NCBI GenBank assembly: GCA_000507305.1
Contig: DF239726.1
Coordinates: 23,324-87,323 of the forward strand
Source: Breviolum minutum Mf 1.05b.01
Taxonomy: Eukaryota > Sar > Dinophyceae > Suessiales > Symbiodiniaceae
Length of the DNA stretch: 64,000 bases
Direction: 5' to 3'
In this document: one piece after another, positions 1-8,953 of the stretch
Numbering within the stretch: the stretch's first letter is position 1
Layout: each line of letters begins with the position of its first letter
Program-made: the position numbers and the translations under genes
The notes under the pieces: model-generated
Databases searched by the model: none
Seen by the model: the letters and a program-made list of their open reading frames with translations, nothing else
Told to the model about the DNA's origin: nothing

Positions 1-126
1 CGGCGGGGACGTCGGACTTCAAGCTGTCGAAGCCGGTCAAGGGCATGGCGCCCGGCGCCATGGCACCAGTAGCCTTGGAACCCTTGGATGGCTTGGAAGG
101 AAGACTCACCTGGCGCGGTTTCACGG
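1..126 (+). CDS. Partial coding block at the window edge, GC-rich third positions
   Basis: The block is much more GC-rich than its surroundings. Read on the plus strand in frame 3 it gives TSDFKLSKPVKGMAPGAM and then a stretch ending LTWRGFTG. Most codons in the first half end in G or C, as expected for true coding sequence. It stops at a GT (127-128) followed by a T/G-rich tract, which would be a donor. The minus strand is also open (SKPSKGSKATGAMAPGAM), so strand is not settled. No family is recognised, and the 5' part lies outside the window. Confidence 0.38.
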
Positions 127-317
127 GTTGTTTTTTTTGGGGGGTGGGTTGTTTTTTTGGGTGTATGGTGGTGACTTAGGGGTGAAATTGATGGAATTAT
201 AATGATGGTCATTTCATGGCTGGTTTGGGTTTGGGTTTTTTGGGTTCAGAGTGTCCTGATTTTGGTGCTGTTGAATATACAAACCCACCGTAGTGAAATA
301 TGCCAATGTGTTTAACA

Positions 318-864
318 GGTGCTTCAAGAAAAGTCATTGGTGGGTTTTGGATGGTTTTGGATATTTATCTGTAGTAAAACTATACCCTCCTCCCTCATTG
401 AACTCGACAAAGATTGTGCAAAAAATCAAGGATTTTTGCAGATTAGTATTCCTTGGACGTTTGGAAAAGAAATTGCAAAGTTAGTGGTGAGGTAAATTTT
501 GATGCTCTCGGTGTGAGGGTTTTCCTCAAGATGTTTGTGGAATCGATAGAGGATGTAGTATCATAGGGAAAATGGTGGTACCCCTGGGATGGTACCCTAG
601 CTGTTTAAACCATTTAAGGAGCCCTTTAAAAGATGATATACCGTATATATCAATCCAAGAAATACCTACTATATAACGTGTATTTGGGTGTTATTATTAA
701 GGGGCCCCCATCCCAAGGGTACCACCATTTTCCCTATGACTGCCGGTTTCCCTCTCCAGTGTGTATGGTCAAGACCAGCGGTTCATCCCCCATTTATATA
801 GCATCACAACCTACATCGACAATGGCAAAGGCAGCTATTTATCTTATTCAGTGAAATTGGGAAG
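318..864. other. Two coding-like blocks (318-560, 740-864) flanking a TIR element
   Basis: Both blocks are open on both strands. On the plus strand 447-560 gives a peptide containing NFDALGVRVFLKMFVESIED, with about 70% purines at codon position 1, and 740-864 gives one containing VYGQDQRFIPHLYS. On the minus strand 740-864 gives AAFAIVDVGCDAI and LVLTIHTGEGNRQ (also about 70% purine, but with an in-frame TAA) and 318-560 gives YYILYRFHKHLEENPHTES (with in-frame TGA). On either strand, exact removal of the 179 bp element 561-739 joins the two blocks in frame. I believe this is one interrupted gene but cannot choose the strand. Confidence 0.38.
561..739. repeat. TIR element, family N
   Basis: The perfect inverted ends TCATAGGGAAAATGG and CCATTTTCCCTATGA are visible. 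Inside is a GGTACC-rich palindromic middle (CCCTGGGATGGTACCC versus CCATCCCAAGGGTACC). Related copies lie near 865-985, 22310-22440 and 37190-37290. It sits exactly between two coding-like blocks. Confidence 0.75.
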
Positions 865-1200
865 GTACCCCTGGAAGATACCCCTTAAAATGAGTCCCTA
901 AAAATGAGGATAAATAGGGGGTTAATCCTCCAAAACAGGGGTTAGGGTACCATCCCAGGGTCCCTGGGTAAAATCTCCAACTTATAGATCAGATTCGAGA
1001 ATTGACGTGTGTATATCTACCTCCTCTCATTTAGATATTTCTTTCTGAAACATGCAGCTATAGATTTATGAACTATGTGGTAATTAAGAAAAAGATTCGT
1101 TCATAGAAATATAGATAGTATATTATATAAATATCTATTATATGCAGATTTGCTGGAAGGTGCATGGAAAAAAAAAACATATCGAAAAAATCGAAACTCC
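865..1200. other. Non-coding stretch with a degenerate N-family element
   Basis: Bases 862-985 hold a diverged family N copy (GGTACCCCTGG on the left, CCAGGGTCCCTGGG on the right). From about 985 to 1190 the DNA is AT-rich with poly-A and TATATA runs, typical of intron. No coding block is called. Confidence 0.5.
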
Positions 1201-1204
1201 CTAA

Positions 1205-1553
1205 ATGGCTTTATTGAAAAATAGTAAATCCATGCATTTCAAAGGGACTGATCTTCGGCAGCCGGGATCTTACATACAGAACTTTAAGCCCTTCCTGAGT
1301 TCACACGGTGAAAAAAAGGCCCGACAAAAAAGATGTGCTAGGTGATTCAAAGTGACCTTTTCATCCCCTAATTGGAGGTCACTTAACCCCTGAAAAGGGT
1401 CACTTAACCATCCCAAAAAGGTCACTTTGAATCACCAGGTGTTTGAAATTTCCACTTCGAGTCCATTCTTTCGTGCCCTTTTTGGGAATGGTAAAGTGAC
1501 TAATTCCACAGGGTCAATTTTTGGGGATTAAAAAAAAACACGAATTAAAAATC
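1205..1553. other. Coding-like sequence interrupted by a family A element
   Basis: On the plus strand an ATG at 1205 opens MALLKNSKSMHFKG and runs to 1340. After removal of the 96 bp element 1341-1436 the frame continues as VFEISTSSPFFRALFG to a TAA at 1529. The minus strand is also plausible, and there the duplicated CACCT at the element ends can be collapsed in frame. The element provides a GT (1342) and AG (1437-1438) on the plus strand, but that GT-AG removal (97 bp) leaves a different frame from the 96 bp TIR removal. Strand and exact splice are unresolved. Confidence 0.3.
1341..1436 (+). repeat. TIR element, family A (96 bp)
   Basis: The ends are GGTGATTCAAAGTGACC and GGTCACTTTGAATCACC, a perfect 17-base inverted repeat. 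Internal motifs GGTCACTTAACC and CATCCCAAAAAGG recur in more than a dozen copies across the window. Flanks are CTA on the left and AGG on the right, so the outer bases can read as GT...AG on the plus strand. Confidence 0.8.
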
Positions 1554-1555
1554 AC

Positions 1556-1947
1556 ATGGGCGTTTGGAATTTCCACTTGAGATGGATTGTCCGGTTGTCC
1601 AACAACCACCCTTATCCAACAACCGAAACCTGTGTTGCTTTCACAAACCAACCAACCCCAGCAAAGCCTCCAGGGGTTTGGACCCCGCGTACTCGTTGTC
1701 CAAAAGCCTGGGGTTTGTTGGTTGGGATTTCCCCCACATGGGTGGAAATCCAAAAATAGAGGTACCTGGAAAGCCGAGTGCCCTATTTTTAAGGCAATAG
1801 TTGCTGGTGTTAGGGGTAAAGTTGCCTAAAAAATAGGACACTTGGCGTTCCAGGTACCCCAAAATGGATGGTTAAAAAAAATGGAAAACCCTATTTCAAT
1901 GGATGATTTGGGGGTAAAACCCCACTATTTTCCGAAACGCCCACATA
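1556..1947. repeat. Nested TIR elements (family H carrying two insertions)
   Basis: The outer ends ATGGGCGTTTGGAA and TTCCGAAACGCCCACAT match family H. The interior is interrupted first by a unit of about 170 bp (1578-1747, TTTCCAC ends) and then by a family M unit (1757-1858, GGTACCTGGAA/TTCCAGGTACC ends) flanked by GGTACC on both sides. The remaining H body (AAAATGGATGG...GATGATTTGGGGG) resumes after M. Confidence 0.6.
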
Positions 1948-1952
1948 GTAGC

Positions 1953-2064
1953 CTCTCTGAAACTAACAGACAGTTTGCACCTGAAAATGGATAGTTGGAA
2001 TACGATCGTTTCCTTTTTGGGGCCCGCCCTATTTTCAGGTGCGAACTGTTAGTTTCAGGGAGGG
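1953..2064. repeat. TIR element, family L
   Basis: The left arm CTGAAACTAACAGACAGTT and right arm AACTGTTAGTTTCAG form an inverted repeat, with CACCTGAAAAT/ATTTTCAGGTG just inside. Relatives are at about 25890-25990 and 44346-44470. Confidence 0.7.
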
Positions 2065-2375
2065 TAAATGAAGAGTTTTTTGGGTTTAGGTTGGGATTCC
2101 CTAGTAAAAAAAAAGCTTTTCAAACAACCCCCAAGCCACACCCAACAAACACCCAAACCAATGAAAACCTGATGGTCTGTATCTGATCCCTCCTCTCTTT
2201 TATTTGTTGGGTCGCGTCTGAAGGATGTCTCTTAGTAACCACATGAGTCGAGGACCATTAAAGCAGAAGAGTGCTCTGGATTTGTTGATTATAAACCCTC
2301 ACTGAAACAATGCCGTCATTACGAAAAAAACCATTCAACAAATAGTTTTTTTGGTCTTTTAGGGACACCCTACAC
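2065..2375. other. Coding-like block between two elements, strand unresolved
   Basis: The interval is bounded by elements at 1953-2064 and about 2370-2480. The plus strand gives NHMSRGPLKQKSALDLL, with TGA and TAG triplets in frame. The minus strand gives IKERRDQIQTIRFSLVWVFV, which would be a charged stretch followed by a membrane-like helix, also with in-frame stop triplets. Neither is free of stops over its full length, so this is either two short exons or a decayed gene. Confidence 0.28.
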
Positions 2376-2672
2376 ACCCGAAGTTTAACATAGCACCTGA
2401 AAATGATGGTTGGAAAGCTACTTTCCTTTTTGGGGTTGTGTTTTTTCAGGGGCTATGATAAACTTCGGGAGTGTAATATCACTGCTATACAAATACAAAT
2501 TGTCCCAGGGAGATGTATGGTATCAAGATAGACAATGAAAATTTTGCGTGCTCAATTTGGATCATTTCATTTCGAAGCAAGGAAGATGAGATGAGGATTT
2601 GGGGCCCATCCAACTTTCCCAAGTTTCGCACAAAAAGTCTCAACTGTCCCCCAAAGAATCATATCCAGCTAC

Positions 2673-2905
2673 CTGCCCTTTCTTGACAAGGCACTCATTG
2701 GTCGTTTCAACTATCTTTGTCACGTCCATGGTGGTGTCCTTTTTTTCGCATCTTGGCATCGCTGAAAAAACGGGTGAGGTCGTCTGCTGGTGACAAAACG
2801 AACTCGTCGGATTCGACTTGCGAATCAAAAAAAAAGACATATAAGGCAACCCGTTTAAATTTGAATCTTGGCGATATTTTTTTCAGCGCAAAACAAAAAG
2901 AAACA
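2673..2905 (-). CDS. Exon of an unknown protein with a frameshift in a poly-A run
   Basis: On the minus strand the first part reads DSQVESDEFVLSPADDLTRF and the second DVTKIVETTNECLVKKGQ, both convincingly coding (about 75% purines at position 1 in the second part). They lie in different frames, and removing one A from the seven-A run at about 2740-2747 joins them. The block ends at CAG followed by GTAGCT, a good donor (GT at 2672-2671). Upstream the frame extends through VSFCFALKK. I see no named domain. The shift could be an assembly error or real decay. Confidence 0.55.
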
Positions 2906-2934
2906 GCACCTACCTCACCTCCCAAAATTTACAG

Positions 2935-3080
2935 GTGCTAAATTGCGGCAAGGAGTTCTTCTTGTACATCTTCCCAACAAAAAATCCAACTGCTTGGATT
3001 TTCCCAACAAAAAAATCTCCAAAAATTGATGGGCACTTTCCACAATGGGCACAGGGTATCCGCAGGGTAAGCCCTCCCAG
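2935..3080 (-). CDS. Probable upstream exon, Cys-containing
   Basis: The minus strand reads LRIPCAHCGKCPSIFGDF and ends with KMYKKNSLPQFST before the next block (2673-2905). Two near-identical stretches encoding FFVGK lie about 30 bases apart (a small direct duplication of TTCCCAACAAAAAA). The CxxCGxC pattern could bind metal, but three cysteines are too few to name a family. Assigned mainly because it precedes a stronger minus-strand exon. Confidence 0.3.
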
Positions 3081-3169
3081 GAATCCAGCTTTTGGGATGT
3101 GGAATCTGAGCAATGAAAAAGGGGCCCCCTTGGTTGGTTGGAGGGTATCAGCTTGGTAGGATGAAACTG

Positions 3170-3296
3170 CTGTTGATGGCAACCAGAAATCCGGGATCAA
3201 CTCACCAGTTGAGGTTGGTAGGTAGTTTAGCACATTACTTTACAGGGTTTTATACAAAATCCCAGGTGGTGTGCCGGATTTCTGAACCATCAACAG
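3170..3296. repeat. TIR element, family C
   Basis: The ends are TGCTGTTGATGG (3169 on) and CCATCAACAGCA, with GAAATCCGG/CCGGATTTC next inside. Family hallmarks GGATAAACTACCAACCTC and CAGGGTTTTATA are recognisable. The same family occurs at 13640-13705, 15828-15940, 18700-18799, 28203-28320, 37670-37740, 38755-38870 and 38990-39080. Confidence 0.75.
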
Positions 3297-3308
3297 CACT
3301 ACCTACCA

Positions 3309-3424
3309 GGTGATTTAATTCGTGACCTCTTCGGGATGGTGAGTTCACGTGACCCTTTGGTTGAAGGTTGAAGTTTGACCGACCTCCAACGTTTGGGGAT
3401 AAAAAGGTCACGAATTGAATCACC
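3309..3424 (+). repeat. TIR element, family A
   Basis: It has GGTGATTTAATTCGTGACC on the left and GGTCACGAATTGAATCACC on the right. On the plus strand it is preceded by CCAG and followed by TCGCAGG, which would give a GT...AG intron. Confidence 0.75.
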
Positions 3425-3665
3425 TCGCAGGTATGTGGGGATTCGTAAACCATTGAATACTGACCATAAATTTGACCTGCAAGACTCATCCAGCTTGTGC
3501 CATCATCTTTTTTGATGAATTTTTTTGTTGCTTCCCGAAAAAAAAAAAAGACGCAACACGTCCCAGTTTTTTTCTGGCAAACGAAGGTTTTTTCAGCTGG
3601 AACAACCCCGATCCGGAGCGGGGATCGTTGCTATTACTGGCAAGGGGGGATACTGTAAGCTTAAT

Positions 3666-3772
3666 TTATGCTGCCTTCCCGAAAGGGTCCTTCGCTTCAC
3701 CCTTATCGTCCATGTTTGGCACCCGACGAGGACTCTGGCGCATGCGCTCGCCTAGCTCGTAGCGACGTAGCT
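3666..3772 (-). CDS. Terminal exon of an unknown protein
   Basis: The minus-strand reading LRRYELGERMRQSPRRVP followed by MDDKGEAKDPFGKAA ends at a TAA (3668-3666). It is one of the GC-richest stretches nearby. The AG in CTTGAG just upstream could be the acceptor. The same frame stays open past TAA for about 60 more codons (SPLASNSNDPRSGSG) until a TGA at 3488-3486, which matters for the stop-codon question raised in the findings. Basic N-terminal part, acidic C-terminal part, no recognised family. Confidence 0.48.
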
Positions 3773-3906
3773 CAAGGTTTTTTTTTGCGAGTGGGATCGA
3801 AAATTTGTTGATGACCCACAACCAAAAAATGATACGAATGAACTCTCCACAAACAAAATGGATCCCAACAATGGTCAGAACTCAAAGCAACAAAAAAAAT
3901 GTTCCT

Positions 3907-4010
3907 TACACCCCTGAAGATTAACATGGAACCTGAAAATCAGCCCCTGGAAAAGGAGATTCCTGTTGGAAACCATCATTTTCAGGTTCCATGTTAAGCT
4001 TAGGAGGGTA
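3907..4010. repeat. TIR element, family B
   Basis: The arms are TACACCCCTGAAGATTAACATGGAACCTG and CAGGTTCCATGTTAAGCTTAGGAGGGTA. It is the type copy of a family also seen at 9161-9266, 9776-9858, 46944-47053 and, partially, at the right window edge (63930-64000). Confidence 0.8.
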
Positions 4011-4099
4011 ATTGAAATCTAATCCAACAAAATTCAGATAGTTGGAAGTTTCCACTTACCTACGTGCTTGGGTTTGCTTCTCTGATGCTTTGAAAAAAA

Positions 4100-4215
4100 A
4101 AGAAAAGATATGGGGGTTTCCAAAAATGATGGGTTTCCCCAACAACCATGGGTTTTCCTACTAAAATGATCATTTTGGGGTGTTTTGGGGGTAGCACCAT
4201 TTAAGGAAACCCCCA
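4100..4215. repeat. TIR element, family H
   Basis: The left arm GGGGGTTTCCAAAAATGATGG and right arm CCATTTAAGGAAACCCCC are separated by a middle with AACCATGGG and ATCATTTTGGGG. It corresponds to the copies at 8597-8695 and 23908-24012. Confidence 0.6.
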
Positions 4216-4641
4216 TATATTCTCCCAATCATGGTGATGAATCCAATGGTAGAATCCGTAAAAAATCACCGCATAAACACATCCAAGACGATGGCATGGT
4301 CGTCTCAAAAAAAAAACAAATGGCGACTCCCCGCATTTTCGTACATTCCTGAAAATGAACGAATATCCCCTGAATCAATTGATGGTTGGTTCAAAGATTA
4401 AGTGACCTCCAACTAGGCGATCAAAAGGTCCCTTTGATGTTTTTGAGGTAGCTCAACAGCTGGTAGCACCCAAAACCAATCCATTATTCATTATCTCTCC
4501 CTCTCTCTCTCTTTCCGTACAAAAAAAAAAAGCACCCTCCAGATTTCAAAAAAGTCTCTTTTAAGAAGACACCTGATTCAAAAGCAGCCCCCCATAAAAA
4601 CGGCAAACGTCGCAAAAAAAAACATCAATGCCAACCATTAC

Positions 4642-4763
4642 CTATGCAAAAAACGAGCCAACACCCCCGCGGTGCCGCCCAGGTGACCTGTGGCAAAGTT
4701 GCGGTAATACTTCACCTTAAAAATCACAAGGACGAAGGCCGTTTTGGGACCCAAGTTGCAATC
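4642..4763 (-). CDS. Internal exon of an unknown protein
   Basis: The minus strand reads NLGPKTAFVLVIFKVKYYRN and then HLGGTAGVLARFLH. The block is flanked by an AG acceptor (TTGAAAG, resuming at 4763) and a strong donor CATAG|GTAATG (GT at 4641-4640). It encodes a hydrophobic strand followed by a basic segment. No family recognised. It lies just downstream of another minus-strand block (4893-5045) and probably belongs to the same gene. Confidence 0.48.
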
Positions 4764-4892
4764 CTTTCAAACCGGACTTGCAGGGGACCCAACCCCGTTG
4801 GGAGCTCTTAAGCGGGGAGGTCGTGTCAAAAAAGAGCTTCAGAAGTTTTATGCTCTGATAAAAATGTAGCCGACAACAAAAAAATGTTGGAA

Positions 4893-5045
4893 GCTTTTCA
4901 CCACCAAAAATTTAAAGCTGTTTCTCGACAGATGGTATCCTGTGTGTCCCCTTTTTCCTCCACTTCACCCCTTTCTGAAGTTTCACCGAGGCAACCAATT
5001 GATCCCCAGGTGACTAGAAGTTCACAACTTTTTTGGGGTGGAAAA
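4893..5045 (-). CDS. Internal exon, acidic segment
   Basis: The minus strand reads CELLVTWGSIGCLGETSERG followed by an acidic stretch and DTQDTICRETALN. About 64% of codons start with a purine on this strand against 38% on the other, which favours minus. The block ends at GGTGGTGAAAAG, where several GT donors are possible. It probably precedes the exon at 4642-4763. Confidence 0.5.
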
Positions 5046-5291
5046 ATGAACGTCTGTTTGAAAACCCCCAAAAAAAAAACAGACACACCCAACCCAAAGC
5101 AGGGTTGGTTGGAACTTTTTTTCGTGAATTGTGCAGGGATTTATCAAATTCAAGTTCAACCAAAAATAAACTTGAACAAGTTGGTTGAGATTGTTTGTCA
5201 ACAAAACTTGGTTCAAAACTTGAAAAAGACCTTCGGGATGTAAACCATCGTCGGGTTTGGTCATGAAAATTGAAGACCCCCAAATAATTCA

Positions 5292-5388
5292 TACCCCCTC
5301 CAGAAATAAGGATCTAATAAGGCCTCATTAAGGGACACCAATGGTTAATAAGCCCTGATCATAAGGCCGTATTTCTGAGGGGGGGGTA
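5292..5388. repeat. TIR element, family G
   Basis: The ends TACCCCCTCCAGAAATAAGG and ATTTCTGAGGGGGGGGTA, with AGGCC...GGCC just inside, define this family. Other copies: about 6600-6690, 7490-7610, 10440-10560, 12419-12533, 12909-13010, 42355-42440 and 61615-61700. Confidence 0.75.
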
Positions 5389-6379
5389 CGTTAGGGAGGG
5401 TAGGTTGACCAGCCATAAATAATTCAATCATCCATTCGAACCCCCCGTGAGTTTGAAAAGCACGGCGATCCCACCAACAATCCAACAACAAAAACCTTCA
5501 AACCCCACAAGATGTCTGCAAAAATGAACAAATGACTGAAAACCTTAACTGTGACTAGCTAAAACCTGAAAAAACTTTCCCAACAAAAAAGACATATATA
5601 TATATATATATATACCTAGGCCCAGAAGTTCTAAGTGGCAAAAGACTTACAATCACAGATCATAGCCTTTGGATTTGCTGAATACCTATACAAAATACAT
5701 CATCCATGATCCATATTTTGGGTACTCCCCGTGAATTTCGTGAAAAAAATCTCTCCAATTCCGGGAAAATTCTACTACACAAAAATCTTAACACACCTCC
5801 CAACCAATCATCCCAGCTAACCTTCCAACCATGACACTCCACGTGCATCATAGAAAGGATGCCAATCAGTACTCAAGACAGACTCATAGGCTGCATCATC
5901 TAAGGCTGGTATATCTTCCGGCCTGGCTTCTTTCGCACCGGCAAGAAGACATAAGTTCCCATTCCCCATTGATTTTCGGCCATTTATAGGGGGTTATAAC
6001 CTCATTTATAAATGGTAGGGGCCTACCTTGTAGTATGTTTCTTATCCCAAAAACCAGCGGATTCAATTCGTGAGTTTTTTATCCCCCGATCGTTAAAATT
6101 CACCAACAACCTTTGGAAGGGTCACGTGAACTCACCATCCCCAAAAAGCTCACAGAGAATTGGCACGGACGTGTTTTGCTCGGAGAAAACACCCAGAAAC
6201 AACAGAACACCTCAGCAGGTTTGTTTCACCAGGGTTGGTGGCCACCAGATGGTTGGGGCCCTATGTTTTGAAACAAACAAACATGACTTTTTTTTTGGGT
6301 GAACCGAAAAAAAAAAACGCGTCAATGGAAAGGATTTTTTTGGGGGAAGGATTTTAAAGAGCAGCTCCCATTGCATAAT

Positions 6380-6525
6380 TTGGAGGATCATCCTAGTGAG
6401 GATACGTGGTTAAGAATCATGATTGGTAAGTCCCCTAAGTAGGGATACTCCCCTTCCAAGTGGCCTTTTTATGGCTTATAACTCAAGGTTACTAACCACG
6501 TATCCTAACTGGGATGATCCTCCAA
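6380..6525. repeat. TIR element, family D
   Basis: It has TTGGAGGATCATCCTAGTGA on the left and ACTGGGATGATCCTCCAA on the right, with GATACGTGGTTA/TAACCACGTATC inside. Family D is among the most frequent: 10143-10319, 11447-11577, about 28347-28528, 35482-35626, 42589-42747, 61072-61231, 61273-61416 and 62880-63051. Confidence 0.8.
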
Positions 6526-6869
6526 GTAGGTGAATCACCTTTGTCAAAAAAAGACATCTTTTTCTGGAAGCCTCATTTCATGGCTGGTCAACATAAACCC
6601 CCCCCTTAACGAACACCCCTGAGAAATAGCCGACCTTATGATCAGGGATTATCAACCATTGGTTTCCCTTAATAAGGGGGTAATGATCCCTTGCGTTTGT
6701 TTAAGGTGATGTGTTGCTTTCGAAAATGGGATGCATCACCAATGAAAAACCACCATTTTTGGAAAAAAAAATGCCACTTTTTCCAACCACCAAAACAGCA
6801 AATCTAAGGATTTTTGCTGGTGAAATGGGTCCCATTTTAATGAATGAATCCCCCTTTAAAGGCCATTCC

Positions 6870-7230
6870 AAGCAAGGTACTGTACTGCGATCTTCTTCAC
6901 TCTTGCCTTCGCAAATTCCGCATAGCGGTTGTACCTCGGCTTCCAGCCGGGGGCGAGGCAAATCGCGGTATTCGCCCTACGGTACAGGAGGCCATCAGTA
7001 TCCCTGGAGATAACGCCTGGAAGTTGACCCTTGTTTCTGGTTGGGGGTTGTTAGGAGGGCCATGATTTTTAAGGGGATAAGAGGAGTGTTGAAGATACTT
7101 CCATGAACATAGAAACCCTGATAGCGAGCTTGCGAAGCAGAAAATGTTTCCAAGTTCATCTCAGATGGATCTTTCATGGAAAGCAGGTAGAAATGACAGT
7201 CAACCCGCGATGATGTTGCCTCGAACTGTT
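6870..7230. other. GC-rich coding-like block, strand unresolved
   Basis: Between 6870 and 7020 both strands read well: plus RKFRIAVVPRLPAGGE then GIRPTVQEAISIPGDN; minus APGWKPRYNRYAEFAK. Between 7080 and 7225 plus gives MNIETLIASLRSRKCFQ, minus gives KDPSEMNLETFSASQARYQ. On the minus strand an 82-base GT-AG intron (7098 to 7017) would join the two parts in frame. This is probably real coding DNA, but which strand cannot be decided here. Confidence 0.35.
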
Positions 7231-7624
7231 ATCACTCTCATGGCTTACTCCTTAGGTTTTAAACAAATCAGATGGGGCACCTTAAACCTAGTGTCCATCC
7301 ATTCATTTACAAATCCCTGCAATTCCCAAGGCCCTTAATTTGATGATCTTTCCGAAAAGACCATTATTTTAGTGGGGATTTACTTTATCAACATTTCAAG
7401 GGTAATGGTCAACTTGGCTTGCAGGGCTTACATGGTGTTCTTTTCGTTTTTCTTCATTCGATTTAGGTCAGCTTTACCGAAAAAAAACGTACCCCCCCCC
7501 TCCAGAAATACAGAACAGAAATAAAGGTTTGATAGCCTCTTACTAAACGAAACCAAGGGTCAACAAGCCCTTACTATAACAAGGCCTTTATTTCATTTCT
7601 GGGGGCACAGGGGATGCCGCCGGC
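7231..7624. other. Elements, no gene called
   Basis: Bases 7310-7430 carry a family S unit (TTCCCAAGGCCC...AGTGGGGATTTACTTTATCAAC). A family G element (7490-7610) follows, with C8 and G5 runs at its ends. No coding block is supported. Confidence 0.5.
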
Positions 7625-7870
7625 GGAACACGAAAACGCGAAAACGCGAAAACGGCGGAAAACGCCAAGCACGAAAACGGGAAAAAACGAAAACGCGAAA
7701 ACGGCGAAAACCCGAAAACGTGAAAACGGCAAAAACGGGAAAAGCAGGAGCGCCGTTTTTGCAGAAAGGAAAAAAAACACTACAATCAATTATCGCACTA
7801 GCAATCAAAGACGCACGGAGATGAGAAAAGCACAAAAAGATGGAAACGCGAAAACTCGAAAACGGCAAAA
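7625..7870. repeat. Degenerate tandem repeat of GAAAACGC-type units
   Basis: Runs of 7-9 base units such as CGAAAACG and GGCGAAAAC are repeated dozens of times at 7625-7745 and again at 7845-7870. A long open frame across it is an artefact of the repeat. Confidence 0.8.
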
Positions 7871-7899
7871 AGTGTTCTCGTTTTCTGGTTGTCTGGTTT

Positions 7900-8282
7900 T
7901 GCACCGAAGCAGTCCATTCCGCAGCACTTTGAACACGAAGGTTATCACAGCTTTGGGCATATGTAAAGTATGTACCGAAGCAGTCCATTCCGTAGCACTT
8001 GGAACACGAACGTTATCACAGCTTTGGGCACATGTAAGTTATGTACCGAAGCAGTGTAAGTTATTATGTACTGAAGCAGAACTTTCTGTAGCACTTTGAC
8101 CACGAAGGTTTTCCCACCTTTGGGCATGTGTGAAGTATGTACCGAAGCCGCCCATTCCGTAGCACTTTGAACACGTTGTCACAGCTTAAATTTGGGCATG
8201 TGTTGCGTAGCATTATGAACACGAACGTTATCACAGATTTGGGCATGTGTAAGGTATTTACCGAAGCAGCCCATTCCATAGC
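7900..8282. repeat. About 70-bp tandem (satellite-like) array ending at an assembly gap
   Basis: The phrase ACCGAAGCAG followed by CCATTCC recurs at about 7903, 7974, 8045 (truncated), 8070 (variant), 8141 and 8261, spacing 70-71 bases for complete units, each with GAACACGAA and TTTGGGCAT at fixed positions. The array runs straight into the gap, so its true length is unknown. Confidence 0.85.
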
Positions 8283-8388
8283 NNNNNNNNNNNNNNNNNN
8301 NNNNNNNNNNNNNNNNNNNNNNNNNNNNNNNNNNNNNNNNNNNNNNNNNNNNNNNNNNNNNNNNNNNNNNNNNNNNNNNNNNNNNNNN
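8283..8388. other. Assembly gap (N run)
   Basis: 106 undetermined bases directly after a tandem array, most likely an unresolved continuation of it. Confidence 0.98.
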
Positions 8389-8464
8389 CGTTTTTTATGT
8401 GCTTAGTCTGGGGGGGGGGTATATACATAGCACCTTGGGGGGGAGGTATACAGATTGACGACCA

Positions 8465-8592
8465 GCCATGAAGACAAAAAACCACCAAGGAACTGTTCCA
8501 CATAATTGATACGTCGAGGTTGGTTTTCTTTTCCGTCCAACGGCAGCATCTTGATGTGACCTGAGAAAGGATGATGAGTTGGTCGTGGAGGA
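8465..8592 (-). CDS. Possible exon next to a family H element
   Basis: Two minus-strand frames read plausibly: HIKMLPLDGKENQPRRINYV, and a Ser/Thr-rich one containing HQDAAVGRKRKPTSTYQ. The block is bounded on one side by the H element at 8597-8695. Real coding is likely, but the frame is not settled. Confidence 0.3.
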
Positions 8593-8596
8593 TTTA

Positions 8597-8695
8597 GGTG
8601 TTTCCTTAAATGGTGGTACCCCCAAATCATCCATTTTAATAGGGTTTTCCATTATAAACCATCCATTTTGGGGTACCACTATTTTTGGAAACACC
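8597..8695. repeat. TIR element, family H
   Basis: GGTGTTTCC on the left pairs with GGAAACACC on the right. The interior has GGTACCCCCAAATCATCC and GGATGG...GGGGTACCAC arms. Confidence 0.8.
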
Positions 8696-8953
8696 CATTT
8701 GGGTCGTTTGGAGAATGTGTCTGTTCAATGATCAATGGTTGAGAATGTGGTTCCCGAACCAATAGGTGGGAAAAGGTGCCTAATATAATCACCCAACTGG
8801 CAATATATATACCACTTATATATGTGTGTTGATGGTCATGAATCTGGCCAAATACTATTTCACCAACCTATATAGATTTCCCTGACATAGCTGGGGAGTT
8901 CTTACTAAACCACCATTTGGGGTCCCAAAACTCGTGTGAGGTCGCTATAATTT

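Larger units (their letters stand above)
5046..6860. other. Element-rich stretch with weak coding signal
   Basis: It contains a family G element (5292-5388), a TA microsatellite (5591-5612), part of a family E unit (about 5990-6035), a family A element (about 6070-6165), a family D element (6380-6525), a second G unit (about 6600-6690) and a diverged element at about 6700-6860. The segment 6165-6230 may be a short exon (plus strand RVLLGENTQKQQ, or minus strand ATNPGETNLLRC), but I cannot choose. Confidence 0.5.

Noticed and set aside
2938-3080. Ferredoxin-like or zinc-ribbon cluster (CAHCGKC)
   Set aside because: Only three cysteines are present, with no second pair nearby; frame and strand are themselves uncertain.
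4884-5243. 119-codon open frame on the plus strand
   Set aside because: First-position purines are only about 38%, while the minus strand over 4893-5045 has about 64% and a natural acidic peptide.
7614-8099. 161-codon open frame on the plus strand
   Set aside because: It is built almost entirely of the GAAAACGC micro-repeat and the start of the 70-bp satellite; its openness comes from the repeat.
7900-8282. CRISPR array
   Set aside because: Units are contiguous 70-base tandem copies without unique spacers, and the genome is eukaryotic.
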